A stretch of DNA of 64,000 nucleotides. Source: JAVVHH01 sp965199665. Its GTDB lineage: Bacteria; Pseudomonadota; Alphaproteobacteria; Acetobacterales; Acetobacteraceae. Location: assembly GCA_965199665.1 (NCBI GenBank), contig OZ241208.1:2914001-2978000 (forward strand). The letters are read 5' to 3'. The position numbers and the translations under genes are program-made. Below the pieces are notes generated by a model. It made no database searches. It was not told the DNA's origin and was given only the letters and a program-made list of their open reading frames with translations. Shown here in pieces: positions 33,495-43,332 of the stretch; the first letter of the stretch is position 1, and every line of letters begins with the position of its first letter.

Positions 33495-33680
33495 ATGGTT
33501 GACGAGAACCGCGTTGAAGGCGCCTGGGACAAGCTCAAGGGCAACGTCAAGGAAGGCGTCGGCAAGCTGACCGGCGACGAGAAGCTGCAGGCCGAGGGCA
33601 AGGCCGACCAGGTCAAGGGTGAGACCAAGAGCACGGTCGGCGGCGCCAAGGACACGGTCCGCGACGCGCTCGACAAGTAA
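33495..33680 (+). CDS. CsbD family stress protein
   Basis: The ATG at 33495 has a GGAGG ribosome-binding site and gives 61 residues. The full CsbD signature is present: ENRVEGAWDKLKGNVKEGVG, KLTGDEKLQAEGKADQVKG, then a short helix to the end. It is a soluble, strongly hydrophilic protein expected to be abundant in stationary phase or stress. This is the canonical form; the proteins at 19519 and 21911 are divergent relatives. An EcfG-like promoter lies upstream and a hairpin follows the stop. Confidence 0.93.
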   Translation: MVDENRVEGAWDKLKGNVKEGVGKLTGDEKLQAEGKADQVKGETKSTVGGAKDTVRDALDK

Positions 33681-33688
33681 GTTTCGGA

Positions 33689-33716
33689 AGGGCGGCGTCT
33701 TTCGGGGCGCCGCCCT
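33689..33716 (+). terminator. GC-rich hairpin after csbD
   Basis: AGGGCGGCG (33689-33697) pairs perfectly with CGCCGCCCT (33708-33716) around a 10-nt loop, starting 9 bp after the csbD stop. No T tract follows, so it is terminator-like but may depend on other factors. Confidence 0.55.
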
Positions 33717-33770
33717 GCCATCCTCGCCTGGCGCCCCACATTGTCGGGGTATGACGAGGGACGATAGCCG

Positions 33771-34265
33771 TTGATCGATCGCGAGAGTTTCCGAAATGCC
33801 ATGGCCCGCCTCGGCGCGGCCGTGAATGTCGTCACAACCCGCTCGCCCGAAGGGCCGTGCGGTCTGACCGCGTCGGCGGTATGTGCCGTGACCGACGAAC
33901 CGCCCACGCTGCTGCTCTGCATCAACCGCGACAGCGACGCCAACGAAGCGTTCAAGGCCAGCGGCGTTCTGTGCGTCAACACGTTGAGCGCGGCGCAGGA
34001 ACACCTGTCCCCCATCTTCGCCAGCATGACCGGCGCCAGTCAGGCGCAGCGCTTCGACGAGGCCGACTGGACCACCTTGACGACCGGCGCCCCCGTGTTA
34101 CGCGACGCCGTGGTGTCGTTCGATTGCCGGATCACCTCGTCGACGGAGGTCGGCACGCATACCGTGTTCTTCTGTGAGGTCGACGCATCGCAGACCGGGG
34201 CGGAGAACGAGGGCCTGATCTATTTCGGCCGCGCCTACCACCGGATCATCGTCGCCGCGGCCTGA
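33771..34265 (+). CDS. Flavin reductase family protein (HpaC/RutF-like)
   Basis: The 164-residue FMN-binding split-barrel protein starts at TTG 33771 (GAGGGA upstream). Family blocks are FRNAMARLGAAVNVVTTRSP, GPCGLTASAVCAVTDEPPTL, NTLSAAQEHLSPIFA and GTHTVFFCEV, ending with YFGRAYHRI. Such enzymes reduce free FMN/FAD with NAD(P)H for a partner monooxygenase. No two-component oxygenase is adjacent, so the partner is unknown. A 13-bp tandem repeat covers its stop. Confidence 0.9.
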   Translation: MIDRESFRNAMARLGAAVNVVTTRSPEGPCGLTASAVCAVTDEPPTLLLCINRDSDANEAFKASGVLCVNTLSAAQEHLSPIFASMTGASQAQRFDEADWTTLTTGAPVLRDAVVSFDCRITSSTEVGTHTVFFCEVDASQTGAENEGLIYFGRAYHRIIVAAA

Positions 34266-34279
34266 CGCCGCGGCCTGAC
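34254..34279 (+). repeat. Perfect 13-bp tandem duplication over a stop codon
   Basis: GCCGCGGCCTGAC occurs twice back to back (34254-34266 and 34267-34279). The first copy contains the stop TGA of the flavin reductase gene. The identity suggests recent replication slippage. Confidence 0.9.
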
Positions 34280-34306
34280 GGGCCCCGCCTCACGTGGACG
34301 GGGCCC
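34280..34306. terminator. Hairpin between convergent flavin reductase and livK genes
   Basis: GGGCCCCG (34280-34287) and CGGGGCCC (34299-34306) form a perfect 8-bp stem with an 11-nt loop. It sits 9 bp before the convergent livK stop and can serve both strands. No T tract. Confidence 0.5.
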
Positions 34307-34314
34307 CAGCGGCG

Positions 34315-35409
34315 TTACATCTCGCTGTACTTGCCGTCCTTCCAGACGTAGAACACGTAGTCGGCGGTCGTGATGTCACCCTTCTTGTCGAAGCTGATCG
34401 GACCCAGCACCGACTGGAACGGCTTGCCGGCATGCAGGACATCGGCGACCTTCTTGCCGTCGATCGAGTTGGCCGCCTTGGCCGCTTCCGCCCAGATCTG
34501 GAGCGCGGCGTAGGTGTAGAGCGTGTAGCCCTCCGGGTCGAAGTTGGAGAGCTTGAACTCGTCCACCACCGCCTTGGCCGTCGGACGGTTCCGCGGATCG
34601 GATGGGAAGGTCATCATGGTGCCCTGCCCGGCCTCGCCGGCGATCTGCCAGAACTCGTTGGTCACCAGCGCGTCGCCACCGATGATCGTCTCGTTCATGC
34701 CCTGCTCCTTGGCCTGGCGCGCGATGAGACCCGTCTCGGTGTGGTAGCCGCCGATGTAGACGACCTGAATACCGGCCTGCTTCATGCGGCTGACAATGGC
34801 GGAGTAGTCGCGCTCGCCGGGCGTGTAGGCGGCCGTCATGGCCGGCTTGACGCCATTGGCTTCCAGCGCCTTCTGGGTCTCGTCGGCGAGGCCTTTGCCG
34901 TAGGCCGAGTTGTCGTTGAGGATGGCGATCTTCTTGTCCTTGAAGTTCTGCGCCAGGTATTTGCCGGCCACGAGCCCCTGCTGGTCATCGCGCCCGCAGA
35001 CGCGGAACACGTTCCAGGCGCCTTCGTCGGTGTATTTCGGGTTGGTGGAGGCCGGGCTGATCTGCAGCACGCCCTCTTCCGTGTAAACCTTGCTCGCCGG
35101 GATCGAACTGCCGGAGCAGTAATGCCCGGCGACGACGGCCACCTTCTTGCTCACCATCTGGTTGGCGACCGACACGGCCTGCCGCGGGTCGCAGGCATCG
35201 TCGCCCACATCCAGCACGAGTTTCTGGCCGAGCACGCCGCCGGCCTTGTTGATGTCGGCCACGGCCTTTTCGGCACCGGCCTTCATCTGCGCGCCGACAG
35301 CGGCGTAGTTGCCGGTCATCGGCCCGACGGTCGCGACGTGGATGTCGGCATAGGCGGCGGTGCCGAGCGCGAGCAGCGCGGCGCCAGCCAACAGGGCTGT
35401 ACGTAGCAT
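34315..35409 (-). CDS. livK: Branched-chain amino acid ABC transporter, periplasmic binding protein
   Basis: The 364-residue protein has a Sec signal (MLRTALLAGAALLALGTAAYA). The mature LivJ/LivK fold starts with DIHVATVGPMTGNYAAVGAQ, followed by NKAGGVLGQKL, DDACDPRQAV, AGHYCSGSSIPAS, QISPASTNPKYTD and DNSAYGKGLADE. Ser/Thr residues in the SGSS and SPAST loops are the usual carboxylate/amino binders. It serves the livHMGF transporter but is separated from it by a porin gene on the other strand, so it has its own promoter region (35410-35589). Confidence 0.92.
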   Translation of the reverse strand: MLRTALLAGAALLALGTAAYADIHVATVGPMTGNYAAVGAQMKAGAEKAVADINKAGGVLGQKLVLDVGDDACDPRQAVSVANQMVSKKVAVVAGHYCSGSSIPASKVYTEEGVLQISPASTNPKYTDEGAWNVFRVCGRDDQQGLVAGKYLAQNFKDKKIAILNDNSAYGKGLADETQKALEANGVKPAMTAAYTPGERDYSAIVSRMKQAGIQVVYIGGYHTETGLIARQAKEQGMNETIIGGDALVTNEFWQIAGEAGQGTMMTFPSDPRNRPTAKAVVDEFKLSNFDPEGYTLYTYAALQIWAEAAKAANSIDGKKVADVLHAGKPFQSVLGPISFDKKGDITTADYVFYVWKDGKYSEM

Positions 35410-35589
35410 GGATGTTCCCTCCTCGAATGGATGGCGGGCAGCCTAGACCGATTGCCGGGCGGAAGGGAATCAGCGGTGCGCCCCGCCGGCCACACCGCGC
35501 AAATTCCGGCCGAATGATACATAGTTTCACTTGCGGGCGGGTCGGTTCTGGAGACACTCACGAAACCAGGAACGCACGAGGATGCCGCC

Positions 35590-37034
35590 ATGCCCCTTTT
35601 CGCCCGCTTGCGGCTGACCCCTCTCCTGTTTGCCTGCTCGTTGCTGGCCGGTTCGCCTGCCGGGGCACAGACCAATGCGGACCCCGGCCAGTCGCCCGCT
35701 TCCCCCGAGCCGCTGCCGGCCGCGCCCGACACCACGCCGACCCCACCGGGCGAGCCGAGCGGGGTCGGCGGGATCATGCAGCGCGACAAGCTGCTCGGTA
35801 CGCTCGGCGGCGTGCGCCCGTTGCTGGAGTCTCGCGGCATCACGCTCAACCTGAACGAAACCAGCGAGGTGTTCGGCAACGTCACCGGCGGCCGCCAGAC
35901 CGGGGCGATCTACGAAGGGGCGCTGAACACCAGCCTGGACGTCGACCTCGAGAAGACCATCGGCCTGCCGGGCGCCACGATGCGGATCAGCGCGCTGCAG
36001 ATCCACGGCCGCGGCCTGTCGACCAACAACGTCGGCAACCTCAACGTGATCAGCAGCGCCGAAGCGACGCGAGCCACCCGGCTCTACGAGCTCTGGTACC
36101 AGCAAGCCTTCTTCGGCGGCAAGGCCGACCTCCGGCTGGGCCAGCAGAGCGCCGACCTCGAATTCGCGCTATCGTCCTATGGCGGGCTGTTCACCAATGC
36201 GAGCTTTGGCTGGCCCACCTCGTTCGCCGTCAGCCTCCCCGGCGGCGGCCCGGCCTACCCGCTGGGCGTGCTCGGCGCCCGGCTGCGCGTCAAGCCGCGG
36301 GAGGACACCACCGTCCTGCTCGCTGTCTTCAACGGCTCCCCCGCGCCACCCGGCACCAACGACCCGCAGCTCCGCAACGCGCAGGGCACGTCGTTCCGGC
36401 TCAACGACGGCATCTTCGTCATCGGCGAGGCGCAATACGCCATCAATGGCGAGGACGGCACCACCGGGCTGCCCGGCACCTACAAGCTCGGCGGCTGGTA
36501 CAACTCCCGCGCGTTCACCAACCAGTTCTTCGTCAGCACCATCGGCTCGGCCAACAACACCGGCACCCCTGCCAACCCGAACGACGATTGGAACGTCTAC
36601 GCCGTGGCCGACCAGCTCGTCTGGCACGCGCCGGGCACCAAGGATGGCGGCGTCGGCGTGTTCGGCCGTGTGACCGGCGGGCCCGGCACCAAGAACCAGG
36701 TCAACGTGTTCGCCAATGCCGGCGCGACCTACAAGGGCGTGGGGGGCCGCGAGAACGACACGGTCGGCCTCGGCGTCGCCTGGGCGCGCATCAGCGACAC
36801 CGCCCGCGCCAACGACGCATTGGGCGCGGCCGCCGACCCCACCACCTTTTTCCCGATCCGCTCCAGCGAAGTTGCGCTCGAGCTGACCTACCAGGCGCAG
36901 GTCGCGCCCTGGCTGACGGTGCAGCCGGTCTTCCAGTACATCTTCAGCCCCGGCGGCGGCATCGTGAACCCCAACCGCCCGGATCGCCGCATCGGCGACG
37001 CCGCGATCTTCGGGGCCCGCACGACGATCGCGTT

Positions 37035-37038
<4 letters not shown>
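35590..37038 (+). CDS. OprB-family porin (copy 2)
   Basis: The 482-residue outer-membrane protein has a signal peptide (PLFARLRLTPLLFACSLLAG, cleavage near SPAGA-Q) and the same barrel blocks as the porin at 20270: GAIYEG, ALQIHGRGLSTNN, EATRATRLYELWYQQAFFGG, LRLGQQSADLEF and YGGLFTNASFGWP. It ends ...TTIAF with terminal Phe. GAGG precedes the ATG. It lies between livK and livF in the opposite direction, and its TAG overlaps the livF TAG by two to four bases, an unusually tight convergent junction. It may feed the same uptake pathway. Confidence 0.9.
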
Positions 37039-37750
<712 letters not shown>

Positions 37751-37754
<4 letters not shown>

Positions 37755-38590
37755 GCGGCGGCCTCGTCCTCGTCGCCTTCGCCGAGATAGGCGGCGATGA
37801 CGGCCGGGTCGGCGCGGACGGCCGCGGGCAGACCGTCGGCAATGCGCTCGCCGTGATCGAGCACGACGATATGGTCGGAGATGCGCATCACCAGGCCCAT
37901 GTCGTGCTCGATCAGCAGCACGGAGCAGCCATCGGCCTGGATCGACTTCAGCAATCCGGCCAGCTCGTCCGTCTCGCGCGGGTTGAGCCCGGCGGCGGGC
38001 TCGTCGAGGCACAGCAGCACCGGGTCGGTACACATGGCGCGCGCGATCTCGAGGCGACGCTGGTCGCCATAGGGCAGCGCGCCGGCCGCGTCGTCGGCCC
38101 GGCGGAGGAGGCCGATCCGGTCCAGCCAGGCGCGGGCCCGGTCGACGGCCACCGCCTGCGCCCGCCGGTGCCCGCCCAGGCCGAACACGGCCAACAGCCC
38201 GGCGCCCACGTTGGGCATCATCTGGTTGTGCTGCGCCACCAGCAGGTTCTCCAGCACCGTCATGCCGGCAAAGAGCCTGATGTTCTGGAACGTCCGCGCC
38301 ACCCGGGCCCGGCGCGCGATCCGATGCCCCGGCAGCGCTTGCAACGCGAAGGTGCCGCCATCGCCGTGGCGCAGCGTAATGGCGCCGCCGGTCGGGCGAT
38401 AGAAGCCGGTCACGCAGTTGAACACGGTGGTCTTGCCGGCGCCGTTGGGGCCGATCACGGAGGTGATGTCCCCCGCGCGGGCGGAGAACGACAGGTCGCG
38501 CACCGCCAACAGGCCGCCGAAGCGCATGGTCAGGTGATCGACCGAGAGGATGGGGTCGCGCCCCTCCCGGGACGACGGGGCCTCAGCCAC
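37751..38590 (-). CDS. livG: Branched-chain amino acid ABC transporter ATP-binding protein LivG
   Basis: The 279-residue ATPase starts at GTG 38590, eight bases inside livM. It has Walker A GPNGAGKTTVFNCVTGFY, a LivG-type RTFQNIRLFAGMTVLENLLV segment, the degenerate signature PYGDQRRLEIARAM (in place of LSGGQ, normal for LivG) and Walker B CLDEPAAGLNP, then LIEHDMGLVM. A C-terminal LivG tail ends near GDEDEAAA. It is coupled to livF through an ATGA overlap. Confidence 0.95.
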
Positions 38591-39869
38591 GGCCTTCGGC
38601 CACCAGCTCGGCCGAAATCTCCCGCGCCTGGCCGAGCGCCACGCTGGGCGTCCGGCCCGCCACCAGCCCGCGGGGCCGCAGCACCATCATCAGCACCAGC
38701 GCGAGGCCGAAGATCAGCATCCGGTAATCCTGCAGCTCGCGGAAAAGCTCCACCCCGCCGATCATGACGATGGCGGCCAGCGCCGTGCCGAGCTGGCTGC
38801 CCATGCCGCCCAGCACGACCACGGCCAGCACGATGGCGCTCTCGATGAAGGTGAAGCTCTCCGGGCTGACGAAAGCGGCGCGGGTGGCGAAGAAGGCGCC
38901 GGCGAAGCCGCCGAAAGTGGCCCCGATCGCGAATGCCGTCAGCTTGGTGGTGGTGACGTTGATGCCGAGCGAGCGGCAGGCGATCTCGTCCTCGCGCAGC
39001 GCTTCCCATGCGCGGCCGAGCGCCACGCGGCGGAGCCGCAGCGCCACCCAGTTGGTCAGCAACGCCAGCACCAGGATGACGTAATACAGATAGGCCACGC
39101 GCTGGTTGGGGCTGTAGTCCAGCCCGAAGAAGCCGGCAAAGGTGTGCTCGCCGCTGGCCGCGAAGCTCAGCCCGAACAGGGTCGGCCGCGGAATGCCGCT
39201 GATGCCGTTCGGGCCGCCGGTCAGGCTCACCCAGTTCAGGATCACCACCCGGATGATCTCGCCGAACGCCAGCGTCACGATGGCCAGGTAGTCGCCCCGC
39301 AACCGCAGCACCGGGAAACCCAGCAGGATGCCCCATAGCCCGGCCAGCAACCCGGCCAACGGCAGGCAGGTCCAGAAACCGAGCCCGTAGGTGGTCGACA
39401 GGATGGCGTAGGCGTAAGCGCCGACCGCGTAAAACGCCACGTAGCCGAGGTCGAGCAGCCCGGCGAGGCCCACCACGATGTTAAGCCCCCAGCCGAGCAT
39501 CACGTAGGTGAGGATCAGCGTGCCGAGATCGACGCCGTAGCGCCCGGTGAGCAAGGGCAGCGCGACGGCAACGAGCAACAGCGCCGGCGCCAGCAGCTTG
39601 CCGCTGCTGCGGAGCCGTTCCGCCAGATGACGATTGGTGCGGTAGGTCGTCGGCCGCCGCGCGCGCCAGGAGAGCATCAGCAGCCGCCCGACGAACACGG
39701 CCGCAACGATGGCGGCGAGCGCGACCGGCCGGGTCGACAGGAACAGCCCGCCCGGCCCGCTCTCGGTCAGCAGCCCGACCATCGGGCCGAACAATCCGAG
39801 CGCGACCAGCGCCGACAGCCCCGCATCGCGGAGCGCCCCGCTCATCGGCCGCGGCACCGTCGCGGTCAT
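38583..39869 (-). CDS. livM: Branched-chain amino acid ABC transporter permease LivM
   Basis: The 428-residue membrane protein starts at ATG 39869 (overlapping the livH stop, ATGA). It has an N-terminal extension of about 115 residues with two or three extra helices, then the LivM core: GLNIVVGLAGLLDLGYVAFY, FPVLRLRGDYLAIVTLAFGE, and the EAA-like ALREDEIACRSLGINVTTTK. It ends with MVLRPRGLVAG. It pairs with LivH to form the translocation pore. Confidence 0.95.
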   Translation of the reverse strand: MTATVPRPMSGALRDAGLSALVALGLFGPMVGLLTESGPGGLFLSTRPVALAAIVAAVFVGRLLMLSWRARRPTTYRTNRHLAERLRSSGKLLAPALLLVAVALPLLTGRYGVDLGTLILTYVMLGWGLNIVVGLAGLLDLGYVAFYAVGAYAYAILSTTYGLGFWTCLPLAGLLAGLWGILLGFPVLRLRGDYLAIVTLAFGEIIRVVILNWVSLTGGPNGISGIPRPTLFGLSFAASGEHTFAGFFGLDYSPNQRVAYLYYVILVLALLTNWVALRLRRVALGRAWEALREDEIACRSLGINVTTTKLTAFAIGATFGGFAGAFFATRAAFVSPESFTFIESAIVLAVVVLGGMGSQLGTALAAIVMIGGVELFRELQDYRMLIFGLALVLMMVLRPRGLVAGRTPSVALGQAREISAELVAEGRG

Positions 39870-40780
39870 ACTTTCTCGACGTCCGTGCGCCCGAGCAGAC
39901 CCGTCGGCATGAAGATCAGCACCAACACCAGGATGCTGAACGCCGCGACGTCCTTGTACTGCACGGAGAAATAGGCGGACCAGAACGTTTCGATCAGCCC
40001 GATCGCCAGCCCGCCCAGCACCGCCCCCGGCAACGAGCCGATCCCGCCCAGCACGGCGGCAGTGAACGCCTTCACCCCGGCCACGAAACCGATGAAGAAA
40101 TCGATCACCCCGTAATAGAGCAGGAACATCAGCCCGGCGACCGCCGCCAGCGCGGCGCCGATGACGAAGGTGAGGCTGATCGTCTTGTCCGTATCGATCC
40201 CCAGCAGCCCGGCCATGGTCCGGTCCTGCTCGCAAGCCCGCATGGACCGGCCCAGCGGCGTGGCCGCCACCAGCCAGGTGAACACGCCCAGCACCACCAG
40301 TGTCACCACCACGATGACGATCTGCATCCAGGACAGCTGCACGGTGAAGTTGTCGGCGCGCAGCAGCGTGATCCCGCCCGGGATCACCGCCGGGATCGGC
40401 TTGACCCGGGCGCCCTGGCTCACCTGCGCGAAGTTCTGCAACGTGATGGACATGCCGATCGCGCTGATCAGCGGCGCCAGCCGGAACGAGCCGCGCAGGG
40501 GCCGGTACGCGATGCGCTCCACCGTCCAGCCATACAGCGCGGCGATGGCGGCGGCGAACACCAGCGTCAGCGCCAGAGCGAGCGGCACGGAGGTGATGCC
40601 GATCGCGGAGAGGCCGAGCAGCGAGATCAGCGACAGGAAGGCGCCGATCATGAACACGTCGCCATGGGCGAAGTTGATCATGCCGATGATCCCGTAGACC
40701 ATGGTGTAACCCACCGCGATCAGCCCGTAGATCATGCCGAGCGTGACGCCGTTGATGAGTTGCTGGAGCGCGTAGGCCAC
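39866..40780 (-). CDS. livH: Branched-chain amino acid ABC transporter permease LivH
   Basis: The 304-residue membrane protein starts at GTG 40780 with AAGGA 6 nt upstream. This gives AYALQQLINGVTLGMIYGLI, the standard LivH N-terminus. Further family blocks are MINFAHGDVFMIGAF, the EAA-like MRACEQDRTMAGLLGIDTDK, and AVLGGIGSLPGAVLGGLAIG. It is first in the livHMGF operon, reading away from tRNA-Lys. Confidence 0.94.
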   Translation of the reverse strand: MAYALQQLINGVTLGMIYGLIAVGYTMVYGIIGMINFAHGDVFMIGAFLSLISLLGLSAIGITSVPLALALTLVFAAAIAALYGWTVERIAYRPLRGSFRLAPLISAIGMSITLQNFAQVSQGARVKPIPAVIPGGITLLRADNFTVQLSWMQIVIVVVTLVVLGVFTWLVAATPLGRSMRACEQDRTMAGLLGIDTDKTISLTFVIGAALAAVAGLMFLLYYGVIDFFIGFVAGVKAFTAAVLGGIGSLPGAVLGGLAIGLIETFWSAYFSVQYKDVAAFSILVLVLIFMPTGLLGRTDVEKV

Positions 40781-40861
40781 ACGAAATCCTTGCTGGATGG
40801 CCCAGGATGCACGCCCAGGGCAGCCATGCAAGACTCGCGCATCGCGCCCATCGCGCCCCCT

Positions 40862-40889
40862 TTGCAAGCCGCACCGACACTGCTATATC
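40862..40889 (+). promoter_or_regulatory. Putative promoter of tRNA-Lys
   Basis: TTGCAA (40862-40867), a 16-bp spacer and TATATC (40884-40889) fit a sigma-70 promoter. The -10 lies 19 bp before the mature tRNA 5' end. Confidence 0.6.
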
Positions 40890-40908
40890 GCCGCCTCCGC
40901 CGCGACGT

Positions 40909-40984
<76 letters not shown>

Positions 40985-41004
40985 CGCGTCCCCGGCAAAG
41001 CGAG

Positions 41005-41628
41005 CTGCGGCTTCAGGTTCGCGTTCTTTGTATCGCCGTCCTTTTTGTGATCTTGGCATCGCCCGCTCGCTCGGCGTCCGTGGAGCCGAACGAGCCCTTG
41101 GTGATGCGGATCATCTTCGAGGACTGCCTTGGCTTCGTTCGCGACGGCAAGGCACCGTTCGCGGGACTGGCGACCCGCCCCGCCTCGGCGGCGGCGAAGG
41201 CGCAGCTGCCCGCCCGTATGCCCAACCGCGCTCAGGCCGTCGAATTGCTGTCGCCCCGCTACGTCGCGAGTTGGGGCGAGGACGCGGATGCCCGGCACTG
41301 CTACGTCGGCGTCGCTTTCACGGCGTCGGACGCGGGGGCGCCGGAGCAGCTCGGCGTGCCGGCCGCCTCGTTCCTGCAGCGCGTGACCGTTCGGGCCGCG
41401 GCCGAAGGTCTGTCGGATGCGATGGCCGCCGATGAAGTCTCGCCACTCGCCATCAGCTCCTGGTCCGAGCCCGCCACCGGCCATGAGCAGGGACCGCTCC
41501 GCCCCGTGAGCCTGTCCATCATCGGCACCACGCCGTCCGATGCGCAGGGCATCGCCGAGGCCGGGTTGATCGTCATGGGCGGCCCCCCGGGCGGACGCCG
41601 GGCCACGCCGGCGGCCGGTTCCCGCTAG
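41005..41628 (+). CDS. Secreted protein of unknown function, start uncertain
   Basis: The frame runs to 41628 and encodes a convincing signal peptide (RLQVRVLCIAVLFVILASPA, cleavage near ARSA-S) followed by about 180 mature residues with RIIFEDCLGFVRDGKAPFAG, YVASWGEDADARHCYVGVAF and a Gly/Arg-rich end. No ATG, GTG or TTG precedes the signal in frame without entering the tRNA; CTG 41005 (purine-rich AAAGCGAG just upstream) would give a full signal, while GTG 41047 would cut it short. Two Cys (DCLGF, RHCYV) might pair. No family recognised. Confidence 0.55.
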   Translation: MRLQVRVLCIAVLFVILASPARSASVEPNEPLVMRIIFEDCLGFVRDGKAPFAGLATRPASAAAKAQLPARMPNRAQAVELLSPRYVASWGEDADARHCYVGVAFTASDAGAPEQLGVPAASFLQRVTVRAAAEGLSDAMAADEVSPLAISSWSEPATGHEQGPLRPVSLSIIGTTPSDAQGIAEAGLIVMGGPPGGRRATPAAGSR

Positions 41629-41668
41629 GGCCTGTCCGCGCGCCGCGACGGTGGTTGACCCTGCTGGC

Positions 41669-42034
41669 TCAGCTCAGCTGCTCCTCGAGGCTGCGCGTGC
41701 GTGAGGTCATCTCGTTGCCGGTATGCTTGGTCGAGGCCGGTTCGATCAGCAGCACCCAGCATTCGTCGTGGGCGACCGGATTATGGCGGACGCCGCGCGG
41801 CACCGTCAGGAAGTCTCCCGCCGCCAGATCGATCGGGCCGTCCTCGAACTCGATCCGCAAGGACCCCTTCACGATATAGAACAACTCATCCTGCTCATCA
41901 TGGGCGTGCCACACGAGTTCGCCCTTCAGCTTGGCTGCCTTCAGCAGGTGGTCGTTCACTTGGCCGATCACCTTCGGGGACCAGTATTCCGTCACGCGAT
42001 CAAAGGCGTCGTCGAGCTTCATCTTGGTGAGCAT
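41669..42034 (-). CDS. Cupin-domain protein
   Basis: The 121-residue protein starts at ATG 42034 (GGAG upstream). It has the two cupin motifs: ELVWHAHDEQDELFYIVKGS (metal-ligand His-x-His, Glu) and GDFLTVPRGVRHNPVAHDEC (His). Such small cupins bind a metal and may be isomerases, dioxygenases or ligand sensors. The C-terminal tail (TSRTRSLEEQLS) is polar. A 273-bp stretch without a clear gene separates it from the LysR gene. Confidence 0.88.
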   Translation of the reverse strand: MLTKMKLDDAFDRVTEYWSPKVIGQVNDHLLKAAKLKGELVWHAHDEQDELFYIVKGSLRIEFEDGPIDLAAGDFLTVPRGVRHNPVAHDECWVLLIEPASTKHTGNEMTSRTRSLEEQLS

Positions 42035-42307
42035 CTGGATCTCCGAGGTTGTCGTTCGCCACTTCCGCGCCGGCGGACGACCATAGGGGCTCAGCCCCCG
42101 GTCACGCCGGCTCCGTTCTCCGGGGAGGTCGGTTGACGTCTGCTCAGCCAGGCTTCGGGGACGGCACCCGGTCCAGCACCGCCTGCAGCGTCGCCGTCCG
42201 GCCCGCGTCGAGTACCCGGGTCGGCAGGAACTCGTAAAGCCTGGGCTCCGCCACATCAGCACCGATCGCGTGCGCCGGTTGATCCGCGTGACCCAGTCGC
42301 GATCCGT

Positions 42308-43219
42308 TCACCCCGGCGCCAGCTTCGCCGCGGCGAACACACCGGCTGTCCAGTCCACGAAGACCCGCAAGCGCGTGCTCAGGTGCCGGTTGGGCGGGTA
42401 GACCACGTGCAGCGGCAGCGGCGGCACGCTCCATTCCGGCAGCACCGGGCGCATCGCCCCGCTCTCCAGATGGCGGTGCACCATGAAATACGGTACCTGG
42501 ATGATCCCGTGCCCGGCCAGCGCGGCCGCCAGATAGGTTTGGGACTCGTTGACCGCCGCATGGTAGCGACCGGTCACCGCGAGCGTTTCGGCGCCCCTGG
42601 TGAAGCTGAACGGCAGCGGCTCGCCACGGCCCTGCCGGAGGTAACCGACGATGCGATGGTCGTGCTCCAGCGCCGAGGGGTGGTGAGGGGTGCCATGCGC
42701 GGCCAGGTAAGCCGGCGTGGCGCAGGTGGTCATGTGCACCTCGGCGATGCGCCGGGCGATGAGCGACAGGTCGCCGATGATGCCGGCGCGGATGACGCAG
42801 TCCACGTTCTCCGTCACCAGGTCGGCCGGCCGGTCCGACACCCCGATATCGAGCTGGATGTCGGGGAAGCGGGCGAAGAACCCGGCCAGCGCCGGCATCA
42901 GGATGTCCTGCGCGATGGCGGACGACACGTCGATGCGCAGCCGGCCCCGCGGCCGGGCCTGGGATGCGGTGACGCTCGCATCCAGCTCCTCCAGGTCGGC
43001 CAGGAGCTGGATGGCGCGCTCGTAGTAGGCGGCGCCGTCCGCCGTCACCGCCAGGCGCCGCGTGGTGCGGCTGAGCAGCCGGGTGCGCAGGTGCGCTTCC
43101 AACTGCTGCACCAGCTTGCTCACCGTGGGCTTCGGCATGCCCAGCGTCGCGGCGGCCTGGGTAAAGCTCCCGGTTTCGACGATTCGGGTGAAGGCCCGCA
43201 AGGCCGCCAGCTGATCCAT
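42308..43219 (-). CDS. LysR-family transcriptional regulator
   Basis: The 303-residue regulator has an N-terminal winged helix (LAALRAFTRIVETGSFTQAA, LGMPKPTVSKLVQQLEAHL, RLLSRTTRRLAVTADG) and the effector-binding domain (GRLRIDVSSAIAQDILMPAL onward). Sequence style is of the group that controls efflux or catabolic genes divergently. It reads away from the hydrolase-RND operon; an inverted repeat in the shared 113-bp region is a likely operator. Confidence 0.93.
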   Translation of the reverse strand: MDQLAALRAFTRIVETGSFTQAAATLGMPKPTVSKLVQQLEAHLRTRLLSRTTRRLAVTADGAAYYERAIQLLADLEELDASVTASQARPRGRLRIDVSSAIAQDILMPALAGFFARFPDIQLDIGVSDRPADLVTENVDCVIRAGIIGDLSLIARRIAEVHMTTCATPAYLAAHGTPHHPSALEHDHRIVGYLRQGRGEPLPFSFTRGAETLAVTGRYHAAVNESQTYLAAALAGHGIIQVPYFMVHRHLESGAMRPVLPEWSVPPLPLHVVYPPNRHLSTRLRVFVDWTAGVFAAAKLAPG

Positions 43220-43240
43220 CGGCGCTGCCCCTGATTGTCC

Positions 43241-43274
43241 ATGGACGGAAACAAACTTGTCCCAAGCCGTCCAT
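43241..43274. promoter_or_regulatory. Putative LysR operator
   Basis: ATGGACGG (43241-43248) and CCGTCCAT (43267-43274) form a perfect 8-bp inverted repeat with an 18-bp centre, in the divergent region between the LysR gene and the efflux operon. A nested CTTG-TCC-CAAG (43256-43266) lies between the arms. Spacing suits a LysR tetramer site. Confidence 0.45.
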
Positions 43275-43332
43275 TATCTTCCGCTTCCGCATACCCCATA
43301 CCAGTGCCGCTGCATACGGAACGAATTCAAGG

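Noticed and set aside
42035..42307. Possible gene remnant on the minus strand between the cupin and LysR genes (peptide-like stretch EPRLYEFLPTRVLDAGR)
   Set aside because: No start, no ribosome-binding site and no family match; 273 bp too short to tell a remnant from chance. Recorded as empty.
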